Positions 1 through 8,760 of a DNA stretch of 64,000 nt are shown here, piece by piece. The stretch spans positions 77,754-141,753 of the forward strand of contig CAVXTC010000022.1 of assembly GCA_963764525.1 (NCBI GenBank), in the 5' to 3' direction. A model generated the notes under the pieces. The model saw nothing but the letters and a program-made list of their open reading frames with translations, was not told the origin of the DNA and did no database searches. The position numbers and the translations under genes are program-made. Position 1 is the stretch's first letter. Every line of letters starts with the position of its first letter. Source of the DNA: DATDIC01 sp963764525 (GTDB taxonomy: Bacteria; Pseudomonadota; Alphaproteobacteria; Acetobacterales; Acetobacteraceae).

Positions 1-168
1 GCCGGCGGTGTAGAGGGGCGGATGCTGGAGGAGCCAGACGAGTTCGGGCGCGGCGCCGGAGCGGATGGCGGCGACGCGGGCTTCCATATCCGTAAGCGCG
101 TCGGGATAGGCGGTCAGGCCATCGGTGAGGCGCCATTCAGGGGTGGCGATTGAAGCTGTGTCGGTCAT
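1..168 (-). CDS. lipB: Lipoyl(octanoyl) transferase LipB, N-terminal part
   Basis: Only the first 56 codons lie in the window; the gene continues off the left edge. The translation begins MTDTASIATPEWRLTDGL and reaches a WLLQHPPLYTAG segment, which is the conserved LipB N-terminal motif (normally ..E.P.YT.G). LipB transfers octanoyl from acyl carrier protein to lipoyl domains of 2-oxoacid dehydrogenases and GcvH in the cytoplasm. The ATG sits 30 bp from the divergently oriented tRNA-Leu. Identification rests on this short but characteristic stretch. Confidence 0.8.
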   Translation of the reverse strand, partial: MTDTASIATPEWRLTDGLTAYPDALTDMEARVAAIRSGAAPELVWLLQHPPLYTAG

Positions 169-197
169 CGGCTATATCCGGCGGCCTTGCCCACGGT

Positions 198-280
198 GCG
201 GTCGTGGCGGAATGGTAGACGCGCAAGCTTGAGGTGCTTGTGGGGGAAACCCCGTGGAAGTTCGAGTCTTCTCGACCGCA
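198..280 (+). tRNA. tRNA-Leu (anticodon GAG)
   Basis: The 7-bp acceptor stem GCGGTCG pairs with CGACCGC, followed by discriminator A. The anticodon stem-loop CAAGC-TTGAGGT-GCTTG gives anticodon GAG. A long variable arm (GGGGGAAACCCC) marks a class II tRNA, and the T-arm contains GTTCGAGTC. These are tRNA-Leu hallmarks. The 3' CCA is not encoded. It reads codons CUC and CUU. Confidence 0.95.
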
Positions 281-529
281 TGTAGCACGTAGATCGGCTG
301 GTGCGTGATGGGCGCGCGCCGTTCAGGCAAAATCCAATCGTACGACGGGCCGGAATTGGGGTCGGCGAACCGTAACGTCAGGCGGTTTCGCAGGACGCTG
401 AGACGCGGGCAGGGCCGGGCATGACGGTGAAACGCCAGCCAACGCCGTCATGTTAGCACCTGTGCGCGAAAGCGGGCATTACGCCGGGAGAGTACGGCGC
501 TCGGACTGGCTGCGGGTGCAGCCTGGCTG

Positions 530-2023
530 CTACTCGCGACGATAGACCAGTGGTTTCGGCTCAAACGTCACGTTATCGTCCAGCGGATAGACCGGACGTT
601 TGCAGATCGTATGCCCCAGACTGAGCAAGTCCGCCGAGGTGGCGCCGGGCGCATCGATGTTGAAGTTCTTTTCTACCCACGAGTCGTACATCTGGTACTC
701 GGTGTGCGGGCACTTCACCACGATCAGATCGAAGGTTTGGGGGTCCAGGCCGTTGGCGTAATACAACGCGCGATCGATCAATCCGACTGTTCGGCTGATC
801 ACCACAACGGTGAAGCTGCCGAAACTCAGTACCGCGGTCGGGCCGGCGTCGAAGGCGGCGCGCATCGATTCGAACCGTCCGCGGCCGCGCGACAGCGATT
901 CCACCGTGGCCGTCACCTGCATCGGCGTGAAGCGCCGGCGGTCCAGCGCGCCGCCCAGTTGCACGGTTACGGTTGCACCGACACCGGCGGCGTGCGCGGC
1001 ACGTGCAGCCTCGGGGTCCATGATCTGCGCCAGCACGCGCTTCGTTGTCCCGGCATCCTGCAACGCCTTGATGATGACGTTGGAATCACCGGCGGCGCCG
1101 GATGAGGTGGCGTCGGCGGCATCGGTGAACACCACCGGCCCGGTCATCCATTTCGCCTGCGCGATCGCCCGGTCCAGCGCGATCAGCTTGCCTTGCATGC
1201 GATGGCGCAGCGGCCAGAACTCGCGCGCCAGGCGTGTGGCCTCGGCGGCGGCCCGGTCGCTGTCGCGCTGCTCGGCCATGATGATGACCTGGCTGCACAG
1301 TTCCGGCACGTCGGTGAACGGGTTGCCGATCATGATTCCGGCCGCCAGTGCCGTGCCGTCCTGTTCCAGCCGTTTCGCCTCCCGGATCAGGTCGCCGTAG
1401 CAGCCGGTGCGGGTGATCAGCTCGTCGCCGCGGACCAGGGCGGGGATAGTTACGCGGGCAATCACCGGCTTGAGCCGGCGGGCGATGACGTCCAGCAGCA
1501 CGCGGGCCGCCCGCGCGCCGGTATCGGCGAAATCGACGTGCGGGTAGGTGTGGTAGATCGCCAGCCCGTCGATCTGGCGCAGCATGCGGTCGGTCAGGAT
1601 GCCGTGCAGATCGAGCGAGATCACGATCGGCATGGCGGGTCCGGCCATCTGTCGGATGCGTTCCAGCAGAAAGCCTTCGGGATCGAGTTCCCCGTCCGCG
1701 CCCATGGCGCCGTGCAGGGACACGAACACCGCATCGACGTCGTTGATCCCTCCGGCCACGGCATCCAGCAATTCGGATGACAGTCGGCGCCATCCCGCCG
1801 CGGACAGCAAGCCGGCACTGCCGGAGCGGGCGCCGTAGGTCGGCACCAGCGTGACATCGCCGGCTGCCTCGAATACCGACAGAGCGCCGCCGATCGCCGT
1901 GTTCAACCCGCGCTGGCCCAGCATTTCCTCGCCGCGCTCGATATGGAAGTAGCCGTAATCCGATGGTATCGGATTGAACGACGAGATTTCCTGCATGCAT
2001 TCGGCGATCAGGATGCGTGGCAT
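530..2023 (-). CDS. MlrC-like M81 family metallopeptidase
   Basis: The 497-residue protein starts MPRILIAECMQEISSFNP, the usual opening of the MlrC/M81 family (named for microcystin LR degradation). The central part carries SLHGAMGADGELDPEG and ISLDLHG, motifs that supply family metal ligands. The start was chosen at 2023 because GAGGAG lies six bases upstream; a start 24 bp earlier would overlap dppF without such a site. It is the last gene of the leftward ABC transporter operon, 10 bp after dppF. MlrC-like proteins commonly sit beside oligopeptide transporters in proteobacteria, so it probably hydrolyses or deacylates the imported compound. The substrate is unknown. Confidence 0.8.
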   Translation of the reverse strand: MPRILIAECMQEISSFNPIPSDYGYFHIERGEEMLGQRGLNTAIGGALSVFEAAGDVTLVPTYGARSGSAGLLSAAGWRRLSSELLDAVAGGINDVDAVFVSLHGAMGADGELDPEGFLLERIRQMAGPAMPIVISLDLHGILTDRMLRQIDGLAIYHTYPHVDFADTGARAARVLLDVIARRLKPVIARVTIPALVRGDELITRTGCYGDLIREAKRLEQDGTALAAGIMIGNPFTDVPELCSQVIIMAEQRDSDRAAAEATRLAREFWPLRHRMQGKLIALDRAIAQAKWMTGPVVFTDAADATSSGAAGDSNVIIKALQDAGTTKRVLAQIMDPEAARAAHAAGVGATVTVQLGGALDRRRFTPMQVTATVESLSRGRGRFESMRAAFDAGPTAVLSFGSFTVVVISRTVGLIDRALYYANGLDPQTFDLIVVKCPHTEYQMYDSWVEKNFNIDAPGATSADLLSLGHTICKRPVYPLDDNVTFEPKPLVYRRE

Positions 2024-2033
2024 GGCGGGCTCC

Positions 2034-3032
2034 TCAGATGATTTCATCAGGTGGCGGCAGGGTGCCGTCGGCGGCCGGCAGGCAGGCGACCGCGCTGCCG
2101 TTGGCCAGCACGGTCAGCGGCGGATCGATCTCGTGGCAGCGCGGCTCGGCATAGCGGCAGCGCGGGGCAAACCGGCAGCCCTTCGGCAGTTCCGTCGCGC
2201 TGGGCACGTCGCCGGGCAGTACGTGGCGGTGCCTGGGACGGTCCGGATGCGCGGCCGGGACCGCCGACAGCAGCGCGCGCGTGTAGGGGTGTTCGGGATG
2301 GGCGAATAGCGCATCGACATCGGCCAACTCCACCACGCGGCCGAGATACATCACCGCGATGCGGGTGGAGATGTGGCGCACCACCGCGAGGTTGTGCGAA
2401 ATGAAAAGATACGTCAGTCCGAGTTCCTGCTGCAAATCCTGCATCAGGTTGATGATCTGCGACTGCACGGATACGTCCAGCGCCGAGACGGCTTCATCGC
2501 ACACCACGAATTCCGGCTTCAGCGCCAGCGCGCGGGCGATGCCGATGCGCTGGCGCTGGCCGCCGGAAAATTCGTGCGGGTAGCGGTGCGCCGCCTCGCG
2601 CGGCAAGGCGACCAGGTCCAGCATGTCGGTCGACCCAGCGCTGGCGCTCGGCGCGGTCGCCGAGGCGGTGGATGGCGTACGCCTCGGCGATGATGGCGCC
2701 GACCGTCTTGCGCGGATTGAGCGAACCGAACGGGTCCTGGAAGATGATCTGCAGGTCTCGCCGTCGCCGGCGCAGCGCTTTGCGGCCGAGCCGCGTCAGT
2801 TCCGTGCCCTTGTGGATGATGGTACCGTCGGTCGGTTCGAGCAGCCGCAGAAACAGAGCGACCGAGCGTGGATTTGCCGCAGCCGGATTCGCCGACCAGG
2901 CCGAGCGTTTCGCCCTTGCGCACGCCGAGATCGACGCCATCGACCGCGCGCACCACGGCGCCGGCGCCGATCCCGCCGCGGGCCGGGAAAGTGCTTGTAC
3001 ACGCCGCGTGCTTCGATCAGCAGATCGGTCAT
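2034..3032 (-). pseudogene. dppF: Dipeptide/oligopeptide ABC transporter ATPase DppF-type, frame broken three times
   Basis: Pieces in three frames together make one nearly complete DppF/OppF ATPase. MTDLLIEARGVYKHFP is followed by a Walker A (GESGCGKST), a Q-loop region (IIFQDPFGSLNP), the signature FSGGQRQRIGIARAL, Walker B (FVVCDEAVSALD), the H-loop and the C-terminal CRFAPRC peptide-importer tail. Breaks fall near 2990, 2857 and 2628; each is repaired by one base. The ATG overlaps the dppD stop (ATGA), typical of a translationally coupled operon. It would energise the importer with DppD. Sequencing indels are the likeliest cause; a real pseudogene is possible. Confidence 0.8.
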
Positions 3033-4017
3033 CCGGCTGCCGCCTGCACGTAGCCGAAGGGCCGGATGCAACCGACACGGTGATCAGCGGCCAAGGGACG
3101 CAGCGCCGGCGGCATGGCCTCGCACGGCGTCCTGCCGATACGGGCAGCGCGGGGCGAAGCGGCAGCCCGGCGGCATCGTCAGCGGTCCCGGAATGGATCC
3201 GGCGATTGCTGTCAGCCGGTGCCGCCGTCCCGTTACATCCGGAACCGAGCCCAGCAGGGCTTCCGTATAGGGATGCGCGGCGGTGTCGAAGATGGTCCGC
3301 ACCGGCGCCAGTTCGGCCACGCGCCCGGCATACAGCACCATGACGCGATCGGTGATCTCGGCAATCACCCCGAGATCATGCGTGATCAGGATCAGCGACA
3401 GGCCGGTCTGCCGCTGCAAGCCGCGCAACAGGTCCAGGATCTGCGCCTGCACGGTGACATCGAGCGCGGTGGTCGGTTCGTCGGCGATCAGCAGCTTGGG
3501 ATCGGCGGCGAGCGCGATCGCGATCATCACCCGCTGGCGCATGCCGCCGGACAGTTCGTGCGGATAGGCGTGCAGCCGGTCGCGCGGCGAGGGGATTTCC
3601 ACCTGCTCCAGCAGTTCCAGCGCGCGGCGACGGGCCGCGCGCGCCGCGCATCCGGCCGCGCCAGCGCAACACTTCGCCGATCTGCGCCCCCACGCGCATC
3701 ACCGGGTTCAGGCTGGTCATCGGCTCCTGGAAGATCATCGCCATGTCGCGGCCACGATGCACGCGCCACGCCTCGCGCGGCTGGCCGGCGAGGTCGTTGC
3801 CAAGCAAAGCGAAGCGGCGTGCCGGCATGTGCAGCGCCGGCGGCAGCAGTCCCATGATCGACAGCGCCAGCACGCTTTTTCCGCTGCCGGATTTGCCGAC
3901 GATGCCGAGCACCTCACCCGGCGCGACGGTAAGGGAGACGTCGTCAAGGATGCTGGACCGGTCGGGGTGCGCGGCCAGGCGGACGTTCAGTCCTTCGACG
4001 GCGAGCACCTCTTGCAT
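3029..4017 (-). CDS. dppD: Dipeptide/oligopeptide ABC transporter ATPase DppD-type (two frame breaks)
   Basis: It starts MQEVLAVEGLNVRL and carries Walker A GKSGSGKS, IFQEPMTSLNP, the signature ELSGGMRQRVMIAIAL, Walker B LLIADEPTTALD and HDLGVIAE. The tail has CRFAPRCPYRQ. The reading frame breaks near 3630 (between the Q-loop and signature regions) and near 3127. After correcting the second break the protein ends FGYVQAAAG and its TGA overlaps the dppF ATG by four bases. It is one of the two ATPases driving the peptide importer. The exact joined ending and overlap argue for sequence errors rather than decay. Confidence 0.82.
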
Positions 4018-4076
4018 CGTTAGCCGTCATGGCCGGGCTTGACCCGGCCATCCATGTCTGCGGGATGCAACAGCAC

Positions 4077-4958
4077 CTACACCCTCATGCGCGGATCGAG
4101 CACGTCGCGCAGGCCATCGCCCAGCAGGTTCAGCCCCAGAACGGAGATCACGATCGCCAGCCCCGGAAAGATCATCGTCCACGGCGCGGTCTGCATGAAA
4201 TCGCGCTCGCTGGCGAGAATGTTGCCAAATGTGGGCGTGGGCGGCGGCGGGCCAACGCCGATGTACGACAGCACCGCCTCGGCCAGGATGGCGATCGCGA
4301 ACACATAGGTCAGCCGCACGATCAGCGGCGCCAATGCGTTGATCAGCACATGGCCGAACAGCAGCCGCAAATCGCTGGCACCGAGCGCGCGTCCGGCCTC
4401 CACATACTCCATCTCGCGCACCACCAGCACGGAGGCGCGCACGATGCGCGCGGTGTGCGGTGCGGTGGCGATGCTGAGCGCAATCACCACGTTGACGACG
4501 GAGGCACCCAGCACCGCGCTGATCACGATGGCCAGCAGGATTGCCGGAAACGCCATCAGCGCGTCCATCAGCCGCATCAGCGGATTATCGAGGCGGCGGA
4601 AATAGCCGGCCAGCGCGCCGATCGTGGTACCTGCGATTCCGGTGACGATGACCACGAAGAAGCCGATGATCAGCGACACGCGGCCGCCGTAGATCACTCG
4701 CGACAGAAGGTCTCGACCGAAATGATCGGTGCCGAACCAGTGCGCCGAACCGGGCGGGGCGAAGCGGTCACGGAAATTGCTGCGCAACGGATCGTACGGG
4801 GCCAGCACGTTGGCAAAAATAGCGACCAATGCAATAAACAACACCAGCGAAGCACCGATCGCGAACGACCGGTTGCTGAGCAGCCGGCGCAGGAACGGGC
4901 CGGCCCTGGCACCGAACCGTGTGGCCGCCGCGTCCCGCGGCAGGACGGTGCTACTCAA
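4077..4958 (-). CDS. dppC: Dipeptide ABC transporter permease DppC-type
   Basis: An inner-membrane permease of about 293 residues. An N-terminal segment near residues 35-60 (SFAIGASLVLFIALVAIF) is followed by the family motif HWFGTDHFGRDLLSRV, then a five-helix permease domain with the EAA loop (EYVEAGRALGASDLRLLFGH). The start is uncertain: a TTG at 4958 overlaps the dppB stop by 8 bp and fits operon spacing, while an ATG at 5000 would overlap dppB by 50 bp. It forms the translocation channel with DppB. Confidence 0.88.
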   Translation of the reverse strand: MSSTVLPRDAAATRFGARAGPFLRRLLSNRSFAIGASLVLFIALVAIFANVLAPYDPLRSNFRDRFAPPGSAHWFGTDHFGRDLLSRVIYGGRVSLIIGFFVVIVTGIAGTTIGALAGYFRRLDNPLMRLMDALMAFPAILLAIVISAVLGASVVNVVIALSIATAPHTARIVRASVLVVREMEYVEAGRALGASDLRLLFGHVLINALAPLIVRLTYVFAIAILAEAVLSYIGVGPPPPTPTFGNILASERDFMQTAPWTMIFPGLAIVISVLGLNLLGDGLRDVLDPRMRV

Positions 4959-5895
4959 GCCGCACCCGCGGATCGGCGACCGCGTACAGCAGGTCCACAA
5001 CCAGATTGACCAGCAGATAGATGATCGCGATGAACAGCAGGGTTCCCTGAATGACAGGGAAGTCCCGGCTCAGCACCGCGCCGACGATCAGGCGCCCGAC
5101 ACCCGGCAGCGAAAACACCTGCTCCACCACGACGGCACCGCCGAGCAGCCCGCCGGTGACGATGCCGATCACCGTCAGGATCGGCACCAGCGCATTCGGC
5201 AGACCATGTTTGGCAACCACCACGGACCACGGCAGCCCCTTTGAGTCCGCCGTTCGGATGAAATCCTGGTTCAGCACCTCCAGCATCGCCGAGCGGGTCA
5301 TGCGGGCGATAAACCCCATCTGCACCGCGGCGAGCGTGAACGCCGGCATTGCCATGCTGTGCCACCAGCCGGAAAAGCTTTGTGTCATCGGCACGAAGCC
5401 GCCGGCCGGAAACCATCCCAGCCAGATGGCGAAAACGAAGATCAGCATCAGGCCAAGCCAGAACTCCGGGATCGACAGGCCAAGCAAGGCCATCACCATG
5501 ATCGACTGGTCGGCCCAGCTCCGGTGCCGCATCGCCGCCAGCAGTCCGGCGATCACGCCCATCACGACCGCCAACACCAACGCCAGACCCGTCAGCGACA
5601 AAGTGACCGGCAACCGCTCGATGATCGCCGCTGCAACGCTTCGGTTGAGCAGGATCGACTGCCCGAGATCGCCGTGCAGGATGCGACCGTACCACGCGAT
5701 CATCTGCAAATAGAACGGTTCATCCAGGCCGAGCCGGTGACGAACCGCGGCGAGCTGCGCCGGCGTTGCGCTGGTATCGAGGAACACCGCCGCCGGATCG
5801 CCCGGCACCAGCCAGATCACCGCGAACGACATCAGCGACACCAGCAGCAGCACCGGCACGGCGATGAACAGGCGCCGGATGGCAAACCGCAGCAT
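4951..5895 (-). CDS. dppB: Dipeptide ABC transporter permease DppB-type
   Basis: A 314-residue inner-membrane permease beginning MLRFAIRRLFIAVPVLLLVS. It has the DppB/OppB pattern: one N-terminal helix, a periplasmic segment with WLVPGDPA and YLQMIAWYGRILHGDLGQS, then five helices with the cytoplasmic EAA loop (RTADSKGLPWSVVVAKHGLPNA) and a VEQVFSLPGVGRL signature. It lies 9 bp downstream of the substrate-binding protein gene and overlaps dppC, so all are expected to be co-transcribed leftward. Confidence 0.92.
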   Translation of the reverse strand: MLRFAIRRLFIAVPVLLLVSLMSFAVIWLVPGDPAAVFLDTSATPAQLAAVRHRLGLDEPFYLQMIAWYGRILHGDLGQSILLNRSVAAAIIERLPVTLSLTGLALVLAVVMGVIAGLLAAMRHRSWADQSIMVMALLGLSIPEFWLGLMLIFVFAIWLGWFPAGGFVPMTQSFSGWWHSMAMPAFTLAAVQMGFIARMTRSAMLEVLNQDFIRTADSKGLPWSVVVAKHGLPNALVPILTVIGIVTGGLLGGAVVVEQVFSLPGVGRLIVGAVLSRDFPVIQGTLLFIAIIYLLVNLVVDLLYAVADPRVRLE

Positions 5896-5904
5896 TTTGC
5901 CTGA

Positions 5905-7461
5905 TCACGTCTCCAGCCAGATGCCCCAAAGCCGCGGGATGCGATAGGGCGCGAAGTTCTTGATCCGGGACGATATCACCTGGAACATGCCGTAATCGCC
6001 CATCGGCATGGTCACCGCGTTCTGGTACATGTGGGTCTGGAACTGCGCGAAAATGGCCTTGCGCTTCTCCATGTCCAGTTCGGCCAGCAGATCGGCATAC
6101 TGCTTGTCGATCACTGGATCGTCCTTGATCTGGGAAATGCCGTTGGCCCAGATGCTCATCAGCTTGGCCGGCCCTTCATAGGGTTCGATGCCAAGACCGT
6201 GGGTCCAGAAATGCCAGCCGTTCGGGGTGAATCCCATGGTGGATACGGTCGGCCAGTCCGCCACCTTCACCTCGATCTTGATGCCGATCTGACCGAGCTG
6301 TTCCTTGATGTCGGTCGCGGTATCGACATCCGGGCGGGTGTTGTCGGTGATGAAGGTCAGCGTCTCGCCCTTGTACTTGCTTTGCGCCAGCAATGCTTTT
6401 GCTTTAGCCGGATCGTTGATGTTATATAGCTCGGTGCCGGCCTTGGTGTAGTATGGCGAGTAACTGTATAGCAGCCCGCCGTCCAGCTTGTAGATGTCGG
6501 GGTAGGCGATCGCCATGGTCTCTTCCATGTTGATACAGGCGGCGACGGCGCGGCGGAAGTTCACGTCATCGCACGGCGCCTGCGCATGGTTGAACTTGGC
6601 AATCTGCAGGGCGAAGGGCAGCAGCTTCATCACCTGCACCTTGCTGTCCTTGGCAAGGCTTTTGGCGGTGGGGCCGTCGGTGGTTTCGTTGATCAGCACC
6701 TCGCCGGTCTGGATGGCCGCGGTGCGCGCGCCGGATTCCGGCATGAAGCGGAAAATAGCGCGGTCGATGAACATCTCCTTGCGGCCGGCAAATCCGTCGC
6801 GCTTCGTATAGTTCGGGTTGGGCGTGTAGTCGGCGAAGCGCTCGAGCGTGGCATGGCTGTCCGGCGCGTATTCGACGAACTTCATCGGGCCGGTACCGAT
6901 GAACTTGAAGTCCTTCGGGTCCTTGCGGGCTTCCTCGGCCGGGTAGATCGCCAGCGGGGTGCCCGGGGAGGACAACGTGTCCAGCAGGTTGGATTGCACC
7001 CGCTTCAGCCGCAGCGTGACTTCCAGCGGGCCGGATGCCTCGATCGTGTCCACCCCGTCCAGCAGGATTTTCGCCAGCCCGATCTTGCGATAACGCTCCA
7101 GCGACGCCACCACGTCGCCGGAATCCATGGTCTTGCCGTTGTGAAACTTCACGCCGGAGCGGAGCGCGAAGACATAAGTCATCCCGTCCTTGGCGATGTT
7201 CGCGCCCTGCGCGAGGTCGGGCACGACCCCGGCATTCTCGTCGCGGGCGTAGAGCGTTTCGTACATGTGCAGGTTGATGTCGCGGGCGACCTGGGCGGAG
7301 GTAAGCTGCGCGTCCAGTGATGGCGGCGCCTGCACCAGCGCGACGGTGACGGTGCCGCCTTTCTTTGGCGTCTGCGCCGCGACGCGCGCCGGCGCCGTGG
7401 CCAGGGATGCCGCGATCCCCGCCGTTCCGGCAAGCATTCCACGCCGCGTCCAGCCGTTCAT
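5905..7461 (-). CDS. ABC transporter substrate-binding protein, family 5, Tat-exported
   Basis: A 518-residue periplasmic binding protein. The N-terminus MNGWTRRGMLAGTAG followed by a hydrophobic stretch and ARVAA looks like a twin-arginine signal with a cleavage site near residue 29. The mature part has the SBP_bac_5 layout: LYETLYARDENAGVVPDLAQG, then YVFALRSGVKFHNGKTMDSGDV, then the FIGTGPMKFVEY region. This family binds di/oligopeptides, nickel or glycosides; ligand identity cannot be read here. It is the first gene of the operon and lies 123 bp from a divergent gene across a palindrome. Confidence 0.92.
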   Translation of the reverse strand: MNGWTRRGMLAGTAGIAASLATAPARVAAQTPKKGGTVTVALVQAPPSLDAQLTSAQVARDINLHMYETLYARDENAGVVPDLAQGANIAKDGMTYVFALRSGVKFHNGKTMDSGDVVASLERYRKIGLAKILLDGVDTIEASGPLEVTLRLKRVQSNLLDTLSSPGTPLAIYPAEEARKDPKDFKFIGTGPMKFVEYAPDSHATLERFADYTPNPNYTKRDGFAGRKEMFIDRAIFRFMPESGARTAAIQTGEVLINETTDGPTAKSLAKDSKVQVMKLLPFALQIAKFNHAQAPCDDVNFRRAVAACINMEETMAIAYPDIYKLDGGLLYSYSPYYTKAGTELYNINDPAKAKALLAQSKYKGETLTFITDNTRPDVDTATDIKEQLGQIGIKIEVKVADWPTVSTMGFTPNGWHFWTHGLGIEPYEGPAKLMSIWANGISQIKDDPVIDKQYADLLAELDMEKRKAIFAQFQTHMYQNAVTMPMGDYGMFQVISSRIKNFAPYRIPRLWGIWLET

Positions 7462-7489
7462 CTGTCTGCCTCCCTTGATTGTTCAGATA

Positions 7490-7508
7490 CGTGCAACGGA
7501 ATTGCACG
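7490..7508. promoter_or_regulatory. Perfect palindrome in divergent promoter region, likely operator
   Basis: CGTGCAA, five bases, then TTGCACG. This 7+5+7 perfect inverted repeat sits in the 123-bp gap between the leftward binding-protein operon and the rightward enolase-superfamily gene. The size is typical of a dimeric repressor site and its position would let one regulator control both directions. No regulator gene lies nearby. The role is inferred. Confidence 0.5.
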
Positions 7509-7584
7509 CATCGTAGGGCTGCCCGGCTATCCGTCAACCGCGGCTGCATTATGCTGCCGCGGCGGAGCAGCTTAAGAGGGAACG

Positions 7585-8757
7585 ATGAAGATCACCGCGG
7601 TCGAGCCCATCCTGTTGCGCGGGGACGACACCTATCGCGCCTCGGCCGGCGCCGAGGAAGCCAGCGACAACGGCGACTGGCAACTTCTGGTGCGGGTCGC
7701 CACCGATGATGGGCTGACCGGCTGGGCGGATGCGGAGACGCTGGCTCCCGCGGCGGTGGCAATCATTGCCGGACAGGGCATGTCGGTATTGGGGTTTCGC
7801 ACGTTGGGTGAATTGCTGATCGGCGAGAACCCGCTGGATGTCGAGCGGCTGTGGGACAAGATGTATGTCGGCAGCGCCTATTACGGGCGGCGCGGCATTG
7901 CCATGCAGTGCATCTCGGCGATCGACAATTGTTTGTGGTCGATCCGCGCACAGGCGGCCGGCATGTCGTTGGCCAGGCAGCTCGGCGGACGGCGGCGGGA
8001 TCGCATCACCGCCTATGCGTCCACCCTGTTCCGCGAGACACCGGCGGCAATGGAAGCGGCAGCGCAAGGCTACGTCGCGCGCGGCTTTCGCGCGGTGAAA
8101 TTCGGCTGGGGCGTATTCGGCGAGGACCCCGGCCGTGACCGCGAACTGGTCGCCGCCGCGCGACACGCGCTGGGACCGGACCGCCATTTGCTGGTCGATC
8201 CGGGCTGGTATCCCGCCGGGTGGAAAAACCCCGGCCCGATGCGCAACCGGCGCGAAGCCGAGGCGCTGTGTGTCTGGCTGGCCGACTACGATGTCGGCTG
8301 GGTGGAAGATTTCATCCATCCGGAACGTTTCGACGAATATGCCGCCCTGCGCGCCCGCAGCCCCGTCCCGATCGCGGCCGGCGAGCAGCTCGCCACGGTC
8401 TGGGAGTTCGACCGTTTCATCGGCGACGGCTGTGTCGATGTAATCCAGCCGGACCTGTCGCGTTGCGGCGGCGTGTCGGTGGCGGCGAAGGTGGCTGCCA
8501 TGGCGGACCGCGCCGGCATCGACCTGGTGCCGCATTCGTGGCTGACGCATCTGCTGACCGGCTACAGCCTGCAGCTCATTGCCACGCTGCCGCGCGCCCG
8601 CTTTGTCGAGTTCAACGTGAGCCAGAGTCCGCTGACATCAGGCATCGCCCGTGCCAGCTTCGGGCTTGCCGAAGACGGCACCGTGGCGATCCCCGACACG
8701 CCCGGCATCGGCGTTGAAGTCGATCTCGATTTCATCAGCAAGCACCGGGTGAACTGA
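7585..8757 (+). CDS. Mandelate racemase/muconate lactonizing family protein (enolase superfamily)
   Basis: A 390-residue cytoplasmic TIM-barrel enzyme with the N-terminal capping domain. Visible active-site elements are K172 (RAVKFGWG), metal ligands D205 (LLVDPGW), E241 (WVEDFI) and E267 (IAAGEQL), plus the catalytic H317 in LVPHSW. These fit Mg-dependent proton abstraction alpha to a carboxylate, as in sugar-acid dehydratases or racemases; the exact substrate is not predictable. GAGGGAACG precedes the ATG. The downstream deacylase starts 4 bp after the stop, so the two are co-transcribed. Confidence 0.9.
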   Translation: MKITAVEPILLRGDDTYRASAGAEEASDNGDWQLLVRVATDDGLTGWADAETLAPAAVAIIAGQGMSVLGFRTLGELLIGENPLDVERLWDKMYVGSAYYGRRGIAMQCISAIDNCLWSIRAQAAGMSLARQLGGRRRDRITAYASTLFRETPAAMEAAAQGYVARGFRAVKFGWGVFGEDPGRDRELVAAARHALGPDRHLLVDPGWYPAGWKNPGPMRNRREAEALCVWLADYDVGWVEDFIHPERFDEYAALRARSPVPIAAGEQLATVWEFDRFIGDGCVDVIQPDLSRCGGVSVAAKVAAMADRAGIDLVPHSWLTHLLTGYSLQLIATLPRARFVEFNVSQSPLTSGIARASFGLAEDGTVAIPDTPGIGVEVDLDFISKHRVN

Positions 8758-8760
8758 CCA

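Noticed and set aside
281..529. Inverted repeat CATGACGG ... CCGTCATG (420-452) after the tRNA
   Set aside because: The 8-bp arms with a 17-base loop and no T-run are weak; could be chance or a minor terminator of the MlrC gene. Not listed as a feature.
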